Part shown: one piece after another, positions 10,601-22,424 of the stretch | Layout: the number at the start of each line of letters is the position of its first letter | How positions within the stretch are numbered: position 1 is the stretch's first letter | Assembly: GCA_025403435.1 (NCBI GenBank) | Contig: CM046354.1 | Coordinates: 42,171,779-42,235,778, forward strand | DNA length: 64,000 nucleotides | From: Artocarpus heterophyllus | Taxonomy: Eukaryota; Streptophyta; Magnoliopsida; Rosales; Moraceae | Direction of reading: 5' to 3' | Position numbers and translations under genes: made by a program | Notes under the pieces: model-generated | Told to the model about the DNA's origin: nothing | Databases searched by the model: none | Seen by the model: the letters and a program-made list of their open reading frames with translations, nothing else

Positions 10601-11588
10601 TGTAGATGACATTCTACTAATTGGCAATGACGTTGGGGCATTGTCATCGGTCAAATTATGGTTGACCAAGCAGTTTGACATGAAGGACTTGGGTGAGGCT
10701 AATTTTGTTCTCGGTATCCAGATCTTTCGGGATAGGAAGAACAAAATGATAGCTTTGTCACAGGCCGGGTACATAGATAAAATTCTCAGGAGGTTTGCAA
10801 TGCAGGATTCCAAGAAAGGTGGGCAACCATCTAGGTCTGGAATTACTCTTTCTAAGAAAGACTCTCCAAAGTCTTATGAAGAAAGAGAATACATGAAGAA
10901 GGTGCCTTATGCTTCGGCAGTAGGTAGTCTCATGTATGCCATGCTTTGCACTCGACCAGATATTAGCTATGCGGTCGGGATTGTGAGTCGATTTCAGGCG
11001 GATCCAGGACCAAACCATTGGGTTGCGGTAAAGCATATTTTCAAGTACCTGAGAAGGACTCGTGAGTATATGCTTGTGTATTCGGGTGAGGATTTAACTC
11101 CTCTAGGATACACTGATTCGGATTTTCAATCCTGCCTGGATTCTAGGAAATCGACTTCAGGGTTTGTGTTTACTCTAGGTGGCGGTGCCATCAGTTGGAG
11201 AAGTGCGAAGCAAGATTGCACTTCGGATTCAACGATGGAGGCCGAGTATGTGGCGGCTAGTGATGCTTCGAAAGAAGCAGTGTGGCTCCGCAAGTTCCTT
11301 GGGGATCTTGAGGTAGTTCCTGGTGTGGATAAAGCGGTATCACTGTACTGTGATAACAGTGCGGCGGTAGCTAATGCTAAGGAACCAAGATTTCACAAGA
11401 AGAGTAAGCATATTGATCGGAAGTATCATGTGATAAAGGACTTCGTTGAGAGCGGGCATGTCACGGTGTGCAAGATCGCGTCAGAGGACAATTTAGCTGA
11501 TCCATTTACGAAGACACTTTCTGGGAGAGTCTTCGAAAGGCATGTGGAAGCTATGGGGATGCGAAATTTGCAGTATTTACTCACTTAG
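7635..11588 (+). CDS. Ty1/copia gag-pol polyprotein (intact)
   Basis: One frame of 1317 codons from ATG 7635 (the same frame is open upstream from 7563, but this ATG follows the candidate splice acceptor and the start context is kept in H). Order: gag with [13 protein letters not shown] near the N-terminus; CCHC knuckle [14 protein letters not shown] at about residue 253; protease VIDSGATNH (Asp about 296); GAG-pre-integrase zinc-binding region ([16 protein letters not shown]); integrase with first Asp near 497, [11 protein letters not shown] and [13 protein letters not shown]; reverse transcriptase with [17 protein letters not shown] block and YVDD at about 989-992; RNase H with [18 protein letters not shown] and [14 protein letters not shown] before RT is the copia order. 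There is no internal stop or frameshift and no extra env-like ORF. The particle assembles in the cytoplasm and integration is nuclear. Confidence 0.97.
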   Translation: MSKNALSSILDKNQLTGENYNDWKRNLDIVLSFEKLKYVLTTPCPPEPTGDSSNEQFQAYERWKDANDQARCYVMASMNNVLQAQHQDYETAKQILDNLEDMFGGQAITKRQGALRKLLNCRQRPGTSVKEHMMLVMGYLAEAQTNGADIDAETQMTMVFETLSKEFIPFRATFNLSNRRDMTLTELMKQLQEFELLIRESPAGGEANLVAASGSNPNSGNGKKQRAKSGKSSIPIATKSKKKKKKNPKKLKCFFCGKVGHIKKHCKDFLSKGGRCDLLYLETCLVEESSDIWVIDSGATNHVCVSLQGFKETRSLLREDLTLRMGDGSLVSAEAVGDVHLYFDNYRSLILRDCFYVPKFKRNLISVSSLFKDSYVVSFNEKVVIRKNKSFICSGWMQNNLYFIKPKMDLLLNAEINDNNSKRLKTSHSNKTYLWHLRLGHINLNRIQRLVRDGPLSHLKVESIPQCESCLEGKMTKRPYGSKGNRAEGVLELVHSDVCGPMNIRARGGYEYFVTFIDDYSRYGYVYLMHHKSETYDKFREFRAEVEKQLGRPIKALRSDRGGEYLSDEFLGHLLENGILSHLTAPGTPQQNGVAERRNRTLLDMIRSMMSYSSLPLSFWGYALQTACYLLNNVPSKSVPKTPHELWTRRKTSLNHIRIWGCPAHVLFKDPNKLEARSEVCVFVGYPKGTKGGYFYNPKENKVVVSTNATFLEESYMNDFKPQSKVVLEELRGNPFTPEVPNETIPIGVEKPNKPEQQPQGLRRSGRIGRQPERYMFNGEVFLAEPNEHDRDPYTYAEAMEDVDSRLWTEAMNIEMKSMETNRVWELVDLPEGVKPIGCKWIYKRKRGVDGKVETFKARLVAKGYTQKEGIDYEETFSPVAMLKSIRILLSIAAALDYEIWQMDVKTAFLNGYLDESIYMEQPDGFKVTGQEGKVCKLLKSIYGLKQASRSWNIRFDQVIKTYGFSQNVDEPCVYKHIKNGKVVFLLLYVDDILLIGNDVGALSSVKLWLTKQFDMKDLGEANFVLGIQIFRDRKNKMIALSQAGYIDKILRRFAMQDSKKGGQPSRSGITLSKKDSPKSYEEREYMKKVPYASAVGSLMYAMLCTRPDISYAVGIVSRFQADPGPNHWVAVKHIFKYLRRTREYMLVYSGEDLTPLGYTDSDFQSCLDSRKSTSGFVFTLGGGAISWRSAKQDCTSDSTMEAEYVAASDASKEAVWLRKFLGDLEVVPGVDKAVSLYCDNSAAVANAKEPRFHKKSKHIDRKYHVIKDFVESGHVTVCKIASEDNLADPFTKTLSGRVFERHVEAMGMRNLQYLLT

Positions 11589-11602
11589 TGCAAGTGGGAG
11601 AT
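11589..11602 (+). other. Polypurine tract of copia B
   Basis: AAGTGGGAGAT directly between the gag-pol stop codon and the 3' LTR, repeated at the same place in H (59174-59187). It primes plus-strand synthesis. Confidence 0.8.
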
Positions 11603-13640
11603 TGTTAGACATGTATGCTCTAAGGAGTAAAAATGTAATACGTTTTTGGAGACATTTTTATCAATAAAGAATTTAATCATTTATATATATACCAAATATT
11701 GTCCTCTTTACGTTCATATTTGTTGAATGTATGATAAGCAAACAGTAGTCTGAGACTGTCAGTCTAAACCTTAAGAGTTGGGCATATGATGGGATGATTA
11801 TGCGGTAGACACGACTCTTAAGATGATGGTCTAAAATATATGATCCGCAATCGAGGGAATAAAGTTGGGCGCTTTATTCATGTAAAGATTGTTATGTTGT
11901 CTATATCCCTTTTGGGAGATGGTTTGTCTTGGCCATCGGAGTTGGACTCCGTGAATAGAAACATTGGCGCATTGTCATAGGTGACGATGTGTTGGATCGG
12001 GACATAAAGTGAATTGATTTGGATTAATAATTCTGTCTTGTCAAATCGATTCACTTTAGACAATCATTTGTATTGTATCTTAATCCTGAGATGAATAATG
12101 GGCCCGTTGTCTCGACTTGTGTCTTTTGATGTACCAATGGGTGACTCCCACATCTCTATAGTGGCAAGCATGCCGGTACGTTGGAGGCATGACTCTTGGT
12201 AGCGTAGACTTGTTATTCATAGATATGGAATCCATAGCTCCTCTTTAGGAGTAATGATATCCTCTTATATGCGTTGTCCTGTAATTGGAAAACTGGAGCG
12301 CTCAACCATTTGGATACATAGGTGTAACCGAATGGTATACTATCTTTGGATGGTAAGTTTTCTAATGGTGAGACAATGGAACGTAAGATAAAAATAATCG
12401 GGAAGGTAAGACAGAACTTGTCCTTAAGCCGATTATGGATGATCATATGGGGATGTGATACACTATGATATGTCATGGAGACTTAGCTACACGAGCTTCG
12501 TAATTCTATAAAGTTCGAGAGTGCAGCTCCAAGCTTTTAGTGGAGTAGCGTTGGAGTTGATAATTGTGAAATGTATATCTGGGATATTGGGTTTCATAGT
12601 TATCATGAGCTTGAACTTTATAGGTCCATTTTGGTCCCCTTTGCTAGCTCACAAAATCCTGTAACGACACGGCGTGCTTTTCCAATAATTGGTGACTTAT
12701 GTCGGATTTATCAGATTGGTTTAAAATTTATAAGAATCAAATAATTCATGTCTGTTTATCGGTTGAATTAATTATGTAATAAATTAGTTCAAGATGAACT
12801 TGTTGAATTATGGCGTTCGGATAATTCTTGTCTGTTTATCGGTTGTTTTAATTTTGGACAATTAGAACAAGATAAACTTGTAGAATTATTGTGAATTGAT
12901 TTATTTTCTTAGAGATTATCTTGATAAAGTTTGTTTTGATCAGATATCTTTTCTATTGGGCTATTTGAATCAAAACTGAGACTTTATCCTTTAGAATCTC
13001 GGGTGGAAAATAAAAGATTCGCGGAGATTTTTTCTCGGCAGTTCGGCATGCCGGATGACGTGTTCGGCCTGCCGAACTGGCCAGTTCGGCCTGCCTATCT
13101 CACAGTTCGGCATGCCGACCGCGACAGCTAAGATTACGCGTTTTTCACGCGTATCTTATCAGATATTGATCCGAACTTGATTCTATTTCGATTTTTGAGA
13201 CCTAATCTGATATGGACTGACCCCAAGGACCAATAGGTATAAAAAGGGAGTGAGTCTAATGATTTACTCAGATCAATTTGAGAGATTAAGAGTGATACTC
13301 TTCTAGTGAGCATCTAAAAACTCCCTGAGAGCTTTTGTTCACAAATCACGAACACTAGCTTTGGGTTCTCTCTATTGGTTGGAAGGAGAGTCACCGGTGG
13401 AAGAGCTGTACGTGTGAGCCCACACTCACTCCGGTTGTGGATAGAGAATAGCAAAGAAGACCAGTTGGTTGAGGCTCTTCTGGAACGTTACTTCTCTACA
13501 CAGGTCGCGGAGGTTCTTCGGCATACTGAGGTTAGTAAGATCTGTTTAATTTATACATATAACATGTCAAACTTGTATTTTAGAAATTACTCTGATGAAA
13601 AATTTTAAAAAAAATTCCGCTGTGCACTTTGTTTCCAACA
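11603..13640 (+). repeat. 3' LTR of copia B
   Basis: 2038 bp, nearly identical to 3943-5979. Visible differences are one base near 11675, three near 13577-13587, one extra A in an A-run, and one base near 13622. It carries the same U3 dyads (13042-13120), TATA box, sense ORF and antisense ORF. Confidence 0.95.
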
Positions 13641-16458
13641 GCCATACCGATACAATGCCTCAAATCGTTGCTTCCAATTCCCGTCGAAGTCCAACGCACA
13701 AGCACGCAACATATCCTCGAGAACCTGAATAACCCGCTCAGACTGCCCATCAGTCTGAGGATGAAACGCCGTACTGAAGTTCAAATCCGTACCCAAAGCC
13801 TCCTGAAAACTCCTCCAGTACTTAGCATTAAACCTGCTGTCTCGATCAGAGGTGATGGACAAAGGAACTCCATGCAACCTCACAATGTTCTGCATATACA
13901 ACTCCCCGAGAATCTTCCTGGAACACGTCGACCTAAACGGAATGAAATGCGCCCATTTCGTCAACCTGTCGACCACAACCCAAACTGAATCATGCCGCTG
14001 CTTCGTCCTCGGTAAACCTGTGAGGAAATCCATCGTCACATGCTCCCATTTCCACCCTGGAATAGGAAGCGGCTGAAGCTGACCTGCAGGCTTCTGATGC
14101 TCAGCTTTCACCTGGAGACACGTCGAACACTTGGCCACGTACTCACGAACATCTTTCTTCATGCCTCTCCACCAATACTGCCTCTTCAAATCACGATACA
14201 TCTTGGTGCTCCCCGGATGAATAGCAAACTGAGACCTATGAGCTTCGTCTAGAACGGCTTTCGTCACCTCGGCGATAACTGGAACTGCAAGACGCTCCCG
14301 AAAGTACAACGATCCATCTGCATGCACGCTCCATTCTTCAAACTGCTCCCCGTTCTGAATCCGCGACCAAATCCCCTGCAAATGCCGATCCTGTCACTGG
14401 CTTTGCTTCACCGTCCGAACAAGAGCTGGAGTCGCTTCCACATGATATAACGAAACTCGATCACCATCTTCACGATACAGTAGCCGATACTCACTCACTG
14501 TCGCATCCCTGCTCCAGTCCTCAAAAATCAAGCAAGCGAGAATCCCTGAAGACTTCCTGCTAAGCGCGTCCGCTACCACATTAGCTTTCCCGGGATGATA
14601 CTGCAAAGCGAAATCATAATCCTCCATGTACTCTACCCATCTGCGCTGCCTCAAATTGAGATCCCTCTGAGTGAACAAATACCTCAAACTCTTGTGATCG
14701 GAGAAGACCTAAAACGATGCTCCATACAAATAACACCTCCAAACCTTCAGCGCGTAAATCACCGCCGCAAGCTCTAAATCGTGAGTAGGATAATTTCGCT
14801 CGTGAGGTCGTAGCTGTCTCGATCCGTACGCAACCACACGTCCATGCTGCATCAACACGCATCCAAGTCCGCGCCCTGAAGCATCCGCATAAACCTCATA
14901 CGGCTCGTCAGTGCTAGGAATAACCAACACTGGAGCTGAAGTCAATCGGTTCTTCAATTCCTGAAAAGCAAGCTCACAATCTTCATCCCACTCAAACCTG
15001 ACATCTTTCTTGATCAACCTCGTCAACGGAGCTGCAATCTTCGAAAAGTCCTTTACAAATTTCATGTAATATCCAGCAAGACCTAAGAAGCTGCGAATCT
15101 CCGCTACATTCCTTGGTCGTTCCCACTCCAATATAGCTTCAATCTTGGACGGATCCACTGAAATACCATGCTCCGAGATGACATGACCCAGAAATTTGAC
15201 CTCAGTCAACCAGAACTCACATTTTTCCCTCTTAGCATACAACTGGTGCTCCCGCAGAGTCTGAAGCACGATCCGAAGATGCTGCTCATGCTCCTCCCAA
15301 GTCTTAGAATACACAAGAATATCATCGATGAACACGATCACAAACTGATCCAAATACGGCCTAAATACCCTGTTCATCAGATCCATAAAAGCTGCCGGAG
15401 CATTTGTCAACCTAAAAGACATGACCAGAAACTCGAAGTGCCCATACCGAGTCCTAAATGCTGTCTTCGGAATATCCTCTTCCTTGATCCTGAGCTGATG
15501 ATAACCTGAACGCAAGTCAATCTTCGAGAAGTATCGCGAACCTCCCAACTGATCAAATAGCTCATCAATCCTAGGCAAGGGATACTTGTTTTTCACCGTA
15601 ACACGATTCAGCTGCCGATAATCCACACATAACCTGAGAGTCCCATCGTGCTTCTTAGCGAACAAAACTGGTGCTCCCCACGGAGATGTGCTATTTCGAA
15701 TATATCCTTTATCAGCAAGCTCCTGAAGTTGCTTCCTCAATTCCTTCATTTCTGCCGGCGCCATCCGATAAGGTGCCATAGAAATCGGTGATGTCCCTGG
15801 AAACAACTCGATACTGAACTCAATCTCCCGATGCGGTGGTAACCCTGATAACTCGTCGGGGAAGACATCCTCGAACTCATCAACCACCGAAATCACTACA
15901 CTACTACTCGAAACATAGGGTTCGCAATCCAGATTGGCAAGAAAAGCAAAACAATCTAGATTCCTTCGCCCTCCTAGACACGACTTCATGAGACGCTCAC
16001 TCATTAACCAATCACCACCACCCTGGTAAGTGATTATCGTCCCCCTATCAGACACTAGGGTCACCTTTCTAAGTTGGCAGTCCACGACTGCACTATACCT
16101 GGACAACCAGTCCATCCCTAAAATCACATCATAGGGACTCATGGGGAGTATAATCAAATCACTTTTCAAAATCTCATCCCCAATCTTTATTTTACAGGAT
16201 TTACACACACAATTTACACACACCCGCCCCACGGGAGAAGTTATGACTAGGGGTTCATTAAGCTCTTCTACTTCTAATCCCAAGGCATGTACAAAAGAAC
16301 TCGAAATGAGAGAATGAGAGGCACCGGTATCAAATAAAACGCGAGCTAAAGATCTAGAAACCAATATCATACCATCGACAACCGCGTTACCAGTCTGAGA
16401 ATCTGACCCTCCAGATGCCATTGCATGAACCTGCACTGGCGCCTTTCCTTTTTCCTCT
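13641..16458 (-). pseudogene. Gypsy A pol: protease, RT, RNase H and integrase (broken)
   Basis: Same frame order as the intact F copy. Protease DTGASHS lies near 16330, RT with [11 protein letters not shown] near 15320, RNase H with [10 protein letters not shown] near 14880, and the integrase zinc-binding and catalytic blocks at 14250-13700. Lesions: a 1-base insertion in the A-run near 16450 separating gag from pol; a Gln-to-stop (CAG to TAG) at 14709-14711; a Trp-to-stop (TGG to TGA) at 14394-14396; and replacement of about 47 bp of integrase by a 13-bp patch at 13653-13667, next to the copia insertion. The copy is non-functional. Confidence 0.93.
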
Positions 16459-17583
16459 ACCGACATTGCTGGGTCCAGGATTACTCGGCCGATGCTGCTG
16501 AGATGGAGACGACTGCACACTACCTGCACTCGGAGCTCTATACTGAGGAACACTGCGCTGAAAATACTACGGCTGCTGCCCCCGTGCCGGATATGAGAAT
16601 TGCTGAGGAGAAAACTGCGGATACTGCAACTGCGGGTACTGCGGAGGCGGAGGTAGGGTCTGAGGCTGAGGCTGAGATGAACGACTGGCATCCTCCCCGG
16701 TCTACGATCCAAGACGAGCACTCCTGATCGGGCAATTCCTCTTGATGTGTCCAGGCTGCTGACAGAAATGACAATGAAAGCTGTAGGGATTGCTACGCCC
16801 GCTGCCAGACGAACTGCTACTGCCACTGGTCGCACCGCCTTGCTTGCCTTTCCCCGGAGCTGGACGACTACTAATGCTCTTCCTGCCACTCCTCTGCGGT
16901 CCTCCTGAAGCCTTGGCTCGGTCCTCACAATACTGCACGTAATCATTCTCCACGGAGATCACCGACGACACAAGCTCTCCGAAACTCCTAAGCCGTAGAG
17001 CAACCAACTGCCGCCGAATAGGAGCCTTGAGCCCTTCCTGAAACTTAATACACTTTTCACGCTCCGATGCCACCGCTGATGGAGCAAACCTAGCCAACTC
17101 GTTAAATTTTGCCTCATAGTCCCGAACTGATAGATCACCCTGCTGCAATCTATAAAACTCAGCTGCCTTCTGGTCTCTATACCCCTGCGGAAAATACCGA
17201 TCATAGAACATCTCTTCGAACTTGTCCCAACTGATATCGCCACCGCGCTCCAGATGCTTAGTCTGTTTCCACCAGGTGTTGGCGCCACCCTCGAGCTTAT
17301 ACGCCGCAAACTCCACACGATACTCCTTAGGCACACCAAGAGTATCCAGATGCTTTAAGATCGAATCCAACCAATACTCTGCTAACTGCGGATCCCCATT
17401 GCCATCAAAAGTCGAAATAGATGCCCGCCAGAATTCCTTAAAGAACGCATGCCGACTACCAACACTGGAGTCTTCCGGTCTAGCCCTGGCTGCCATCTGC
17501 CGGAAAGCCGCAAACATAAACCTCATCATGCTCTCATCATTTCCGAACTCAGCGTCAGCAGTCGAACGACGTCTAGGTGCCAT
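16459..17583 (-). pseudogene. Gypsy A gag
   Basis: Starts [14 protein letters not shown] at 17583, about 105 bases inside the 5' LTR. It contains the retrotransposon gag core ([18 protein letters not shown]) and a CCHC knuckle [14 protein letters not shown] near 16770-16730. It ends early at a TAG (16702-16704) that replaces a Gln codon of F. The Pro/Gln-rich linker to protease then runs to the frameshift near 16450. Confidence 0.92.
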
Positions 17584-17673
17584 TCTCTCACTTCTGAAAA
17601 CAAAATTTGGACTGTTAGAGGTATTTCATTGTCAAACCTATGTGTGCACAATTCCCAAGGTTCATAACCTTGA

Positions 17674-17685
17674 GCACTGATACCA
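17674..17685 (-). other. PBS of gypsy A
   Basis: On the minus strand TGGTATCAGTGC, three bases from the 5' LTR. It matches the initiator tRNA-Met PBS of C and F (TGGTATCAGAGC) except for one base, a decay mutation. Confidence 0.85.
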
Positions 17686-17688
17686 TTC

Positions 17689-18186
17689 TGTCACGCCCCG
17701 GAGTACGGGAGGTGACGTGGCAGAATATTTAGATTAATTAAACAAGAACTTAAATAAAAATCGAGCGTTTGAGAATCAAATTAAATAAAAATTAAGAAGA
17801 TTTTCCACCACATTTTATAAAAGAATTTATAAATATTAAGCAGGTAATAAAAAAATTAAATAAAAACCTCGAATATGGGTTCCACAACCCACAACTTGTG
17901 CACACACATGGTTCTGACAATATCACAAATACAATTACAGTCCAAGTACAAATAAAGTTAAGTCTTACATGCCTTGATTAATAATACAGAATATAAATAA
18001 ACTCTCCTATTGCTCCTGAGTTCGGTCCGAAGAATCTTCTCCAAACCTAAATGGAAGACCACCTAGATGGGGGAAAAATTTAAAACAATAAAACGTGAGC
18101 GAAAGGCTCAGTAGGACTAGGTTTTATAAAAATAGTTTAACGCAAAGGAACATAGCATTATTAGAAGTTATTCAAAGGAAACTTAG

Positions 18187-18217
<31 letters not shown>

Positions 18218-19866
18218 GAGTAGAACCGTCCTGACACAGAACAGTCTACTCGTCAAATCAAAACATAATTTTACTTTTACCTAGGCAAACCATGATATCA
18301 CCACCGTAGTGGCCCAGCTGGGTTTCGGGACCTGCCCCCAAGGTCGATCGCTACACGACCCGATCTCTGATATGGCATCATGCCTTTGTGTTTATTATCA
18401 TTATCATTCAAAACCCAATTACCGAGTGTTGTCAATTACGTTCATTATGAAGTTCATTTCATAATCACGGTATATTAAAATATAACCGATAAAACCATTT
18501 TCAAACAACCGTTGAAAACATTTTGATAGGAATCATTTTCAAAGCCAAATCATTTCAAAACCAGGCTACCAAAGAAATAGGATAGAAGTCCTACCTCAAT
18601 ACTCGTGCCGGTGACTCACACCGTAATCCCGGTCCGCTATACGTTAGCTCCACGGAACCACGAATGATCCTAGATACAAGCTAAGTCGATCAATATCTAG
18701 TTCGAGACATTCTATGTGACTAAATCATTTCATGATGTCCTAGTGTGCCATTTGTACCTTTAAAATCATCCTATAAGGTTGGGATTTAAATCAGGGTTCA
18801 AAATAGTGAAAACGAGTAAAAATCACAAAATTTTCCATGCCTCGGTCGGCCTGCCGGACGCCCTGCTTCGGCCTGCCGAACTGCACAGTTCGGCCTGCCG
18901 GAAGCAAAGTTCGGTCGGTCGAACATTTCCCCATATTCGGCCTGCCGGTCGGAAGAACACCGGCCTGCCGATCATCACTCCGGCCTGCCGAACACACAGT
19001 TCGGCCTGCCGAACTGGGAAAATCCAGAAATCCCAGCCACGGGTTTCTCGATCCCCAAAATCCAAATCTTGTTTCCAACCTGTTTTTCTCAAATCCCAGG
19101 CATGAAAAACAATTATACTTGATAGAAAAACATACTAAAACATGTTTGGACTCATTTAAACAAGATTTGAACTCAAAATCCTCAAAAATCCGAAAATGAG
19201 AAAATGAGGGGAAAAATGAAAAATCTTGAATCCAATCCATTTTTTCTTCAATCTAAGCTTAGATTCTAGTTGTCCTAACTTCATTTAACTCAAATCCATG
19301 GTTTCCTAAGCTTAAACAAACCTAGATTTCAAAAATGTACAAAATTGAAAATTTTGTAAAAAGTTTAGAAATTTCGAATCTAACCTCGAATCGAAGCTTC
19401 AATCTGCGTTCTCGGTTGCCGAATCACGTCCCCGAGCTTCCTCCTTGCTATCCCGAAGCTTGGATTAGAATTTGTATTAAAAATTTTTGAAAGAGATTGA
19501 GAGAGAGGGAGGCTGCCGAGAAAGAGAGAGGGAAGAGAGAGAGAGTGAAACGTGAGAGTGAGGAGAGAGAGAGAGAAGAAGGAAATAAATAGAGAAAATC
19601 GGTGGGCGGTTTTACTGTGCGAAAACCATGTGCCGCCCACGATTTTGCAAAACAGAGTATTTTTAACATTTTACAATTTGTTGTGTTTTAAAACTCAAAA
19701 CATCATTTTAAAACAATAAGAAATCATTTGAATGCATCAATTTTAACAAAGCAACCAAAAATTAAAAATCCAACCAAATAGTCTAATTAAAGTTAAAACT
19801 TTAATTATGGCACACTAATTCATCATTTACATTACATTAACATTAAATAAATTTCGGGACGTTACA
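17689..19866 (-). repeat. 5' LTR of gypsy A
   Basis: 2178 bp. It pairs with 1101-3270 but has an expanded AAAT repeat near 18190 and scattered substitutions. The dyad array lies at 18843-19015 and the CT-rich promoter tract (GA-rich on plus) near 19495-19585. Confidence 0.93.
18843..19015. repeat. Dyad array in 5' LTR of A
   Basis: Eight units of TCGGCCTGCCGA type at about 21-22 bp, less decayed than the partner array at 2248-2420. Two units read TCGGTCGG. Confidence 0.83.
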
Positions 19867-20158
19867 ATAATAGTAATATATTTTTCTAAAAATAAATTAC
19901 ATAATACATTTTTAGCATTTTAATGTATAAATATTATATATTTTAACTTTAGAATTAAAAGTAATTAAAGAACTAAAGCTATAATTATACTTAGTAAAAT
20001 ATGTCTATTTTTGTCATTATATCTCTCGACAATAATTTTATGGTTCGTTTCGTAAATAGATTCGAATTTATGATATGATTTGAGTTAGTATGATTTAAAT
20101 TAGGATTTGAGTTAATGATTTGAATTGTTATCTGAATTGACGCTTGGATGTGCATTTA
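19867..20158. other. AT-rich spacer between gypsy A and C
   Basis: Remaining pre-insertion DNA, starting with A's target duplication ATAAT and ending with C's ATTTA. No gene seen. At about 20068-20125 a degenerate unit of about 14 bp resembling GATTTGAGTTA repeats four times. It may be the 3' end of the Harbinger element whose transposase relic is at 1-835, but no terminal repeat could be identified. Confidence 0.6.
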
Positions 20159-20432
20159 TGTAACGTCCCGAAATTTATTTAACATTAATGTAATGTAAAT
20201 GATGAATTAGTGTGCCATAATTAAAGTTTTAACTTTAATTAGATTATTTGGTTGGATTTTTAGTTTTTGGTTGTTTTGTTAAATTGATGTGTTCAAAAGA
20301 TTTCTTATTGATTTAAAATGATGTTTTGAGTTTTAAAACACAACAATTTGTAAAATGTTAAAAATACTCCGTTTTACAAAACCGTGGGCGGCTCATGGTT
20401 TTCGCACAGTAAAACCGCCCACCGATTTTCTC

Positions 20433-20535
20433 TATTTATTTCTCTCTTCTCTCTCTCTCTCCTCACTCACGCGAAATCTCTCTCTCTCTCTTCCTCTTGA
20501 TACCTCTCTCGGCAGTCCCTCTCTCTCTCAATTTC
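20433..20535 (+). promoter_or_regulatory. TATA-like box and CT-rich tract of gypsy LTR
   Basis: TATTTATT followed by (CT)n-rich sequence, in the position expected for the start of transcription. The same arrangement is in the other gypsy LTRs. CT-rich initiator-proximal tracts are common in plant core promoters. No transcript evidence. Confidence 0.45.
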
Positions 20536-21013
20536 TTTCAAAAAAATTTTGATTTCCATTCGAATCCAAGCTTCGGAACAGCAAGGAGGAAGCTCGGGGA
20601 CGTGATTCGGCGACCGAGAACGCGGATTGAAGCTTCGATTCGAGGTTAGATTCGAAATTTCTAAACTTTTTACAAAATTTTCAATTTTGTGTGTTTTTGA
20701 AATCTAAGTTTGTTTTAGCTTAGAAAACCGTGGATTTGTGTTAAATGAGCTTAGAACAACTAGAATCTAAACCTAGATTGAAGAAAAACGGATTGGATTC
20801 AAGATTTTCATTTTTCTCCTCTTTTTCTCATTTTCGGATTTTTGAGGATTTCGAGTTTAAATCTTGTTTAAATGATTCCAAACATGTTCTAGAATGTTTT
20901 TCTATCAACTATGATTAATTTTCATGCCTGGGAATTGAGAAAAACAGGTTGGAATTCAGATTTGGATTTTGGGGATCGAGAAACCCGTGGCTGGGATTTC
21001 TGGATCTTCCCAG

Positions 21014-21182
21014 TTCGGCAGGCCGAAGTTCATGTTCGGCAGGCCGGAGTGATGATCGGCAGGCCGGTGTTCTTCCGACCGGCAGGCCGAATCTGGGGAA
21101 ATGTTCGGCAGGCCGAACCTCGTTTCCGGCAGGCCGAACTGTACAGTTCGGCAGGCCGAAGCAGGGCGTCCGGCAGGCCGAC
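21014..21182. repeat. Eight-unit TCGGCAGGCCGA array in gypsy C 5' LTR
   Basis: CGG starts at 21016, 21037, 21057, 21080, 21106, 21127, 21149 and 21171, giving spacings 21, 20, 23, 26, 21, 22, 22. Nearly every unit keeps both 5-base arms with AG between them. Confidence 0.92.
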
Positions 21183-22322
21183 CGAGGCATGGAAAATTTT
21201 GTGATTTTTACCCGATTTCACTGTTTTGAACCCTGATTTAAATCCCAACCTTATAGGATGATTTTAATGATACAAATGGCACACTAGGACATCATGAAAT
21301 GATTTAGTAACATAGGATGTTTCGAACTAGATATTGATTGATTTAGTTTGTATCTAGGATTGTTCGTGGTTCCGTGGAGCTAACGTATAGCGGATCGGGA
21401 TTACGGTGTCGGGTACCGGCACGAGTACTGAGGTAGGACTTCTATCCTATTTCTTTGGTAGCCTGGTTTTGAAATGATTTGGCTTTGAAAATGATTTCTA
21501 TCAAAATGTTTTCAACGGTTGTTTGAAAATGGTTTTATCGGTTATATTTTTATATACCGTGACATGAAATGAATTTCATAATGAATGTAATTGACAACAC
21601 TCGGTAATTGGGTTTTGAATGATAATGATAATAAACACATGGGCATGATGCCATATCAGAGATCGGGTCGTGATCGACCTTGGGGGCAGGTCCCGAAACC
21701 CAGCTGGGCCACTACGGTGGTGATATCATGGTTTGCCTAGGTAAAAGTAAATTGGTGTTTTGATTTGACGAGTAGACTGTTCTGTGTCAGAACGGTTCTA
21801 CTCAATTTATTTATTTATTTATTCAAGTTCCCTTTCTGTAAAACTCCTGATAATGTTATGTTTCTTTGCATTAAATTATTTTATAAAACTTAGTCCTACT
21901 GAGCCTTTCGCTCATGTTTTATCTGTTTTAAATCCCCCCCCTTCTAGGTGGTTTCCCATTTAGGTTTGGAGAAGATTCTTCGGACCGAACTCAGGAGCAA
22001 TAGGAGAATTTGTTTACATTCTGTATTTGTTAATCAAGGCATGTAAGACTTAACTTTATTTGTACTTGGACTGTAATTGTATTTGTGATATTGTCAGAAC
22101 CATGTGTGTGCACAAGTTGTGGGTTGTGGAACCCATATTCGCGGTTTTTATTCAATTATTGTTATTTGTTTAATGATTTTAAATTCTTTATAAAATGTGG
22201 TGGAAATTCTTCTTTATTTCTTGCTTAATTGGATTTTTAAACCCTTAATTTCAAATAAACTCTCATTTAATTAATCTAAATATTCCGCCACGTCACCTCC
22301 CGTACTCCGGGGCGTGACAGAA

Positions 22323-22334
22323 TGGTATCAGAGC
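22323..22334 (+). other. PBS of gypsy C
   Basis: TGGTATCAGAGC, three bases after the LTR, complementary to initiator tRNA-Met. Confidence 0.92.
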
Positions 22335-22424
22335 TCAAGGTTATGAACCTTGGGAATTGTGCACACATAGGTTTGACAATGAAATACCTCTGACAGTCCA
22401 AATTTTGTTTTCAGAAGTGAGAGA

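Larger units (their letters stand above)
3943..13640 (+). mobile_element. Intact Ty1/copia LTR retrotransposon B, nested in gypsy A
   Basis: 9.7-kb element with LTRs at 3943-5979 and 11603-13640, both TGTTAGACATG... to ...TTTCCAACA, and a perfect target duplication GCCAT (3938-3942 and 13641-13645). By eye the LTRs differ at only about five bases and one A-run, so the insertion is recent. PBS, a 1.65-kb structured leader, an uninterrupted gag-pol and a PPT are all present, so nothing visible prevents autonomy. It inserted opposite to A, into A's integrase. Confidence 0.97.
1101..19866 (-). mobile_element. Gypsy/chromovirus LTR retrotransposon A (split by copia B)
   Basis: Complete element bounded by two LTRs of about 2.17 kb (TGTCACGCCCC... 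to ...GGACGTTACA on the plus strand) and a perfect 5-bp target duplication ATAAT (1096-1100 and 19867-19871). It reads on the minus strand: PBS next to the right LTR, polypurine tract next to the left LTR, gag-pol between. The two LTRs differ at many scattered sites plus a tetranucleotide repeat, clearly more than those of C, F or B, so A is the older insertion. Its gag-pol carries several nonsense codons and a frameshift, and copia B sits inside the integrase region. Without B it would be about 9.1 kb, the same size as C and F. Confidence 0.95.
20159..22319 (+). repeat. 5' LTR of gypsy C
   Basis: TGTAACGTCCC... to ...GGGGCGTGACA, 2161 bp. A TATTTATT box at 20433-20440 is followed by a CT-rich tract to about 20535, a plausible plant core promoter. 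The dyad array (21014-21182) lies about 550 bp downstream, so it would be in the transcribed R/U5 part. Confidence 0.95.

Noticed and set aside
11589..11602. Possible env-like third ORF in B
   Set aside because: The 3' LTR follows 14 bases after the gag-pol stop, leaving no room.
20911..21236. Overlapping 90-120 codon ORFs on both strands across the dyad arrays in all gypsy LTRs
   Set aside because: They exist because GC-rich repeats lack stops in several frames. The residue pattern (RQAE, FGRPK) mirrors the DNA repeat and differs by frame, with no domain and no start context.
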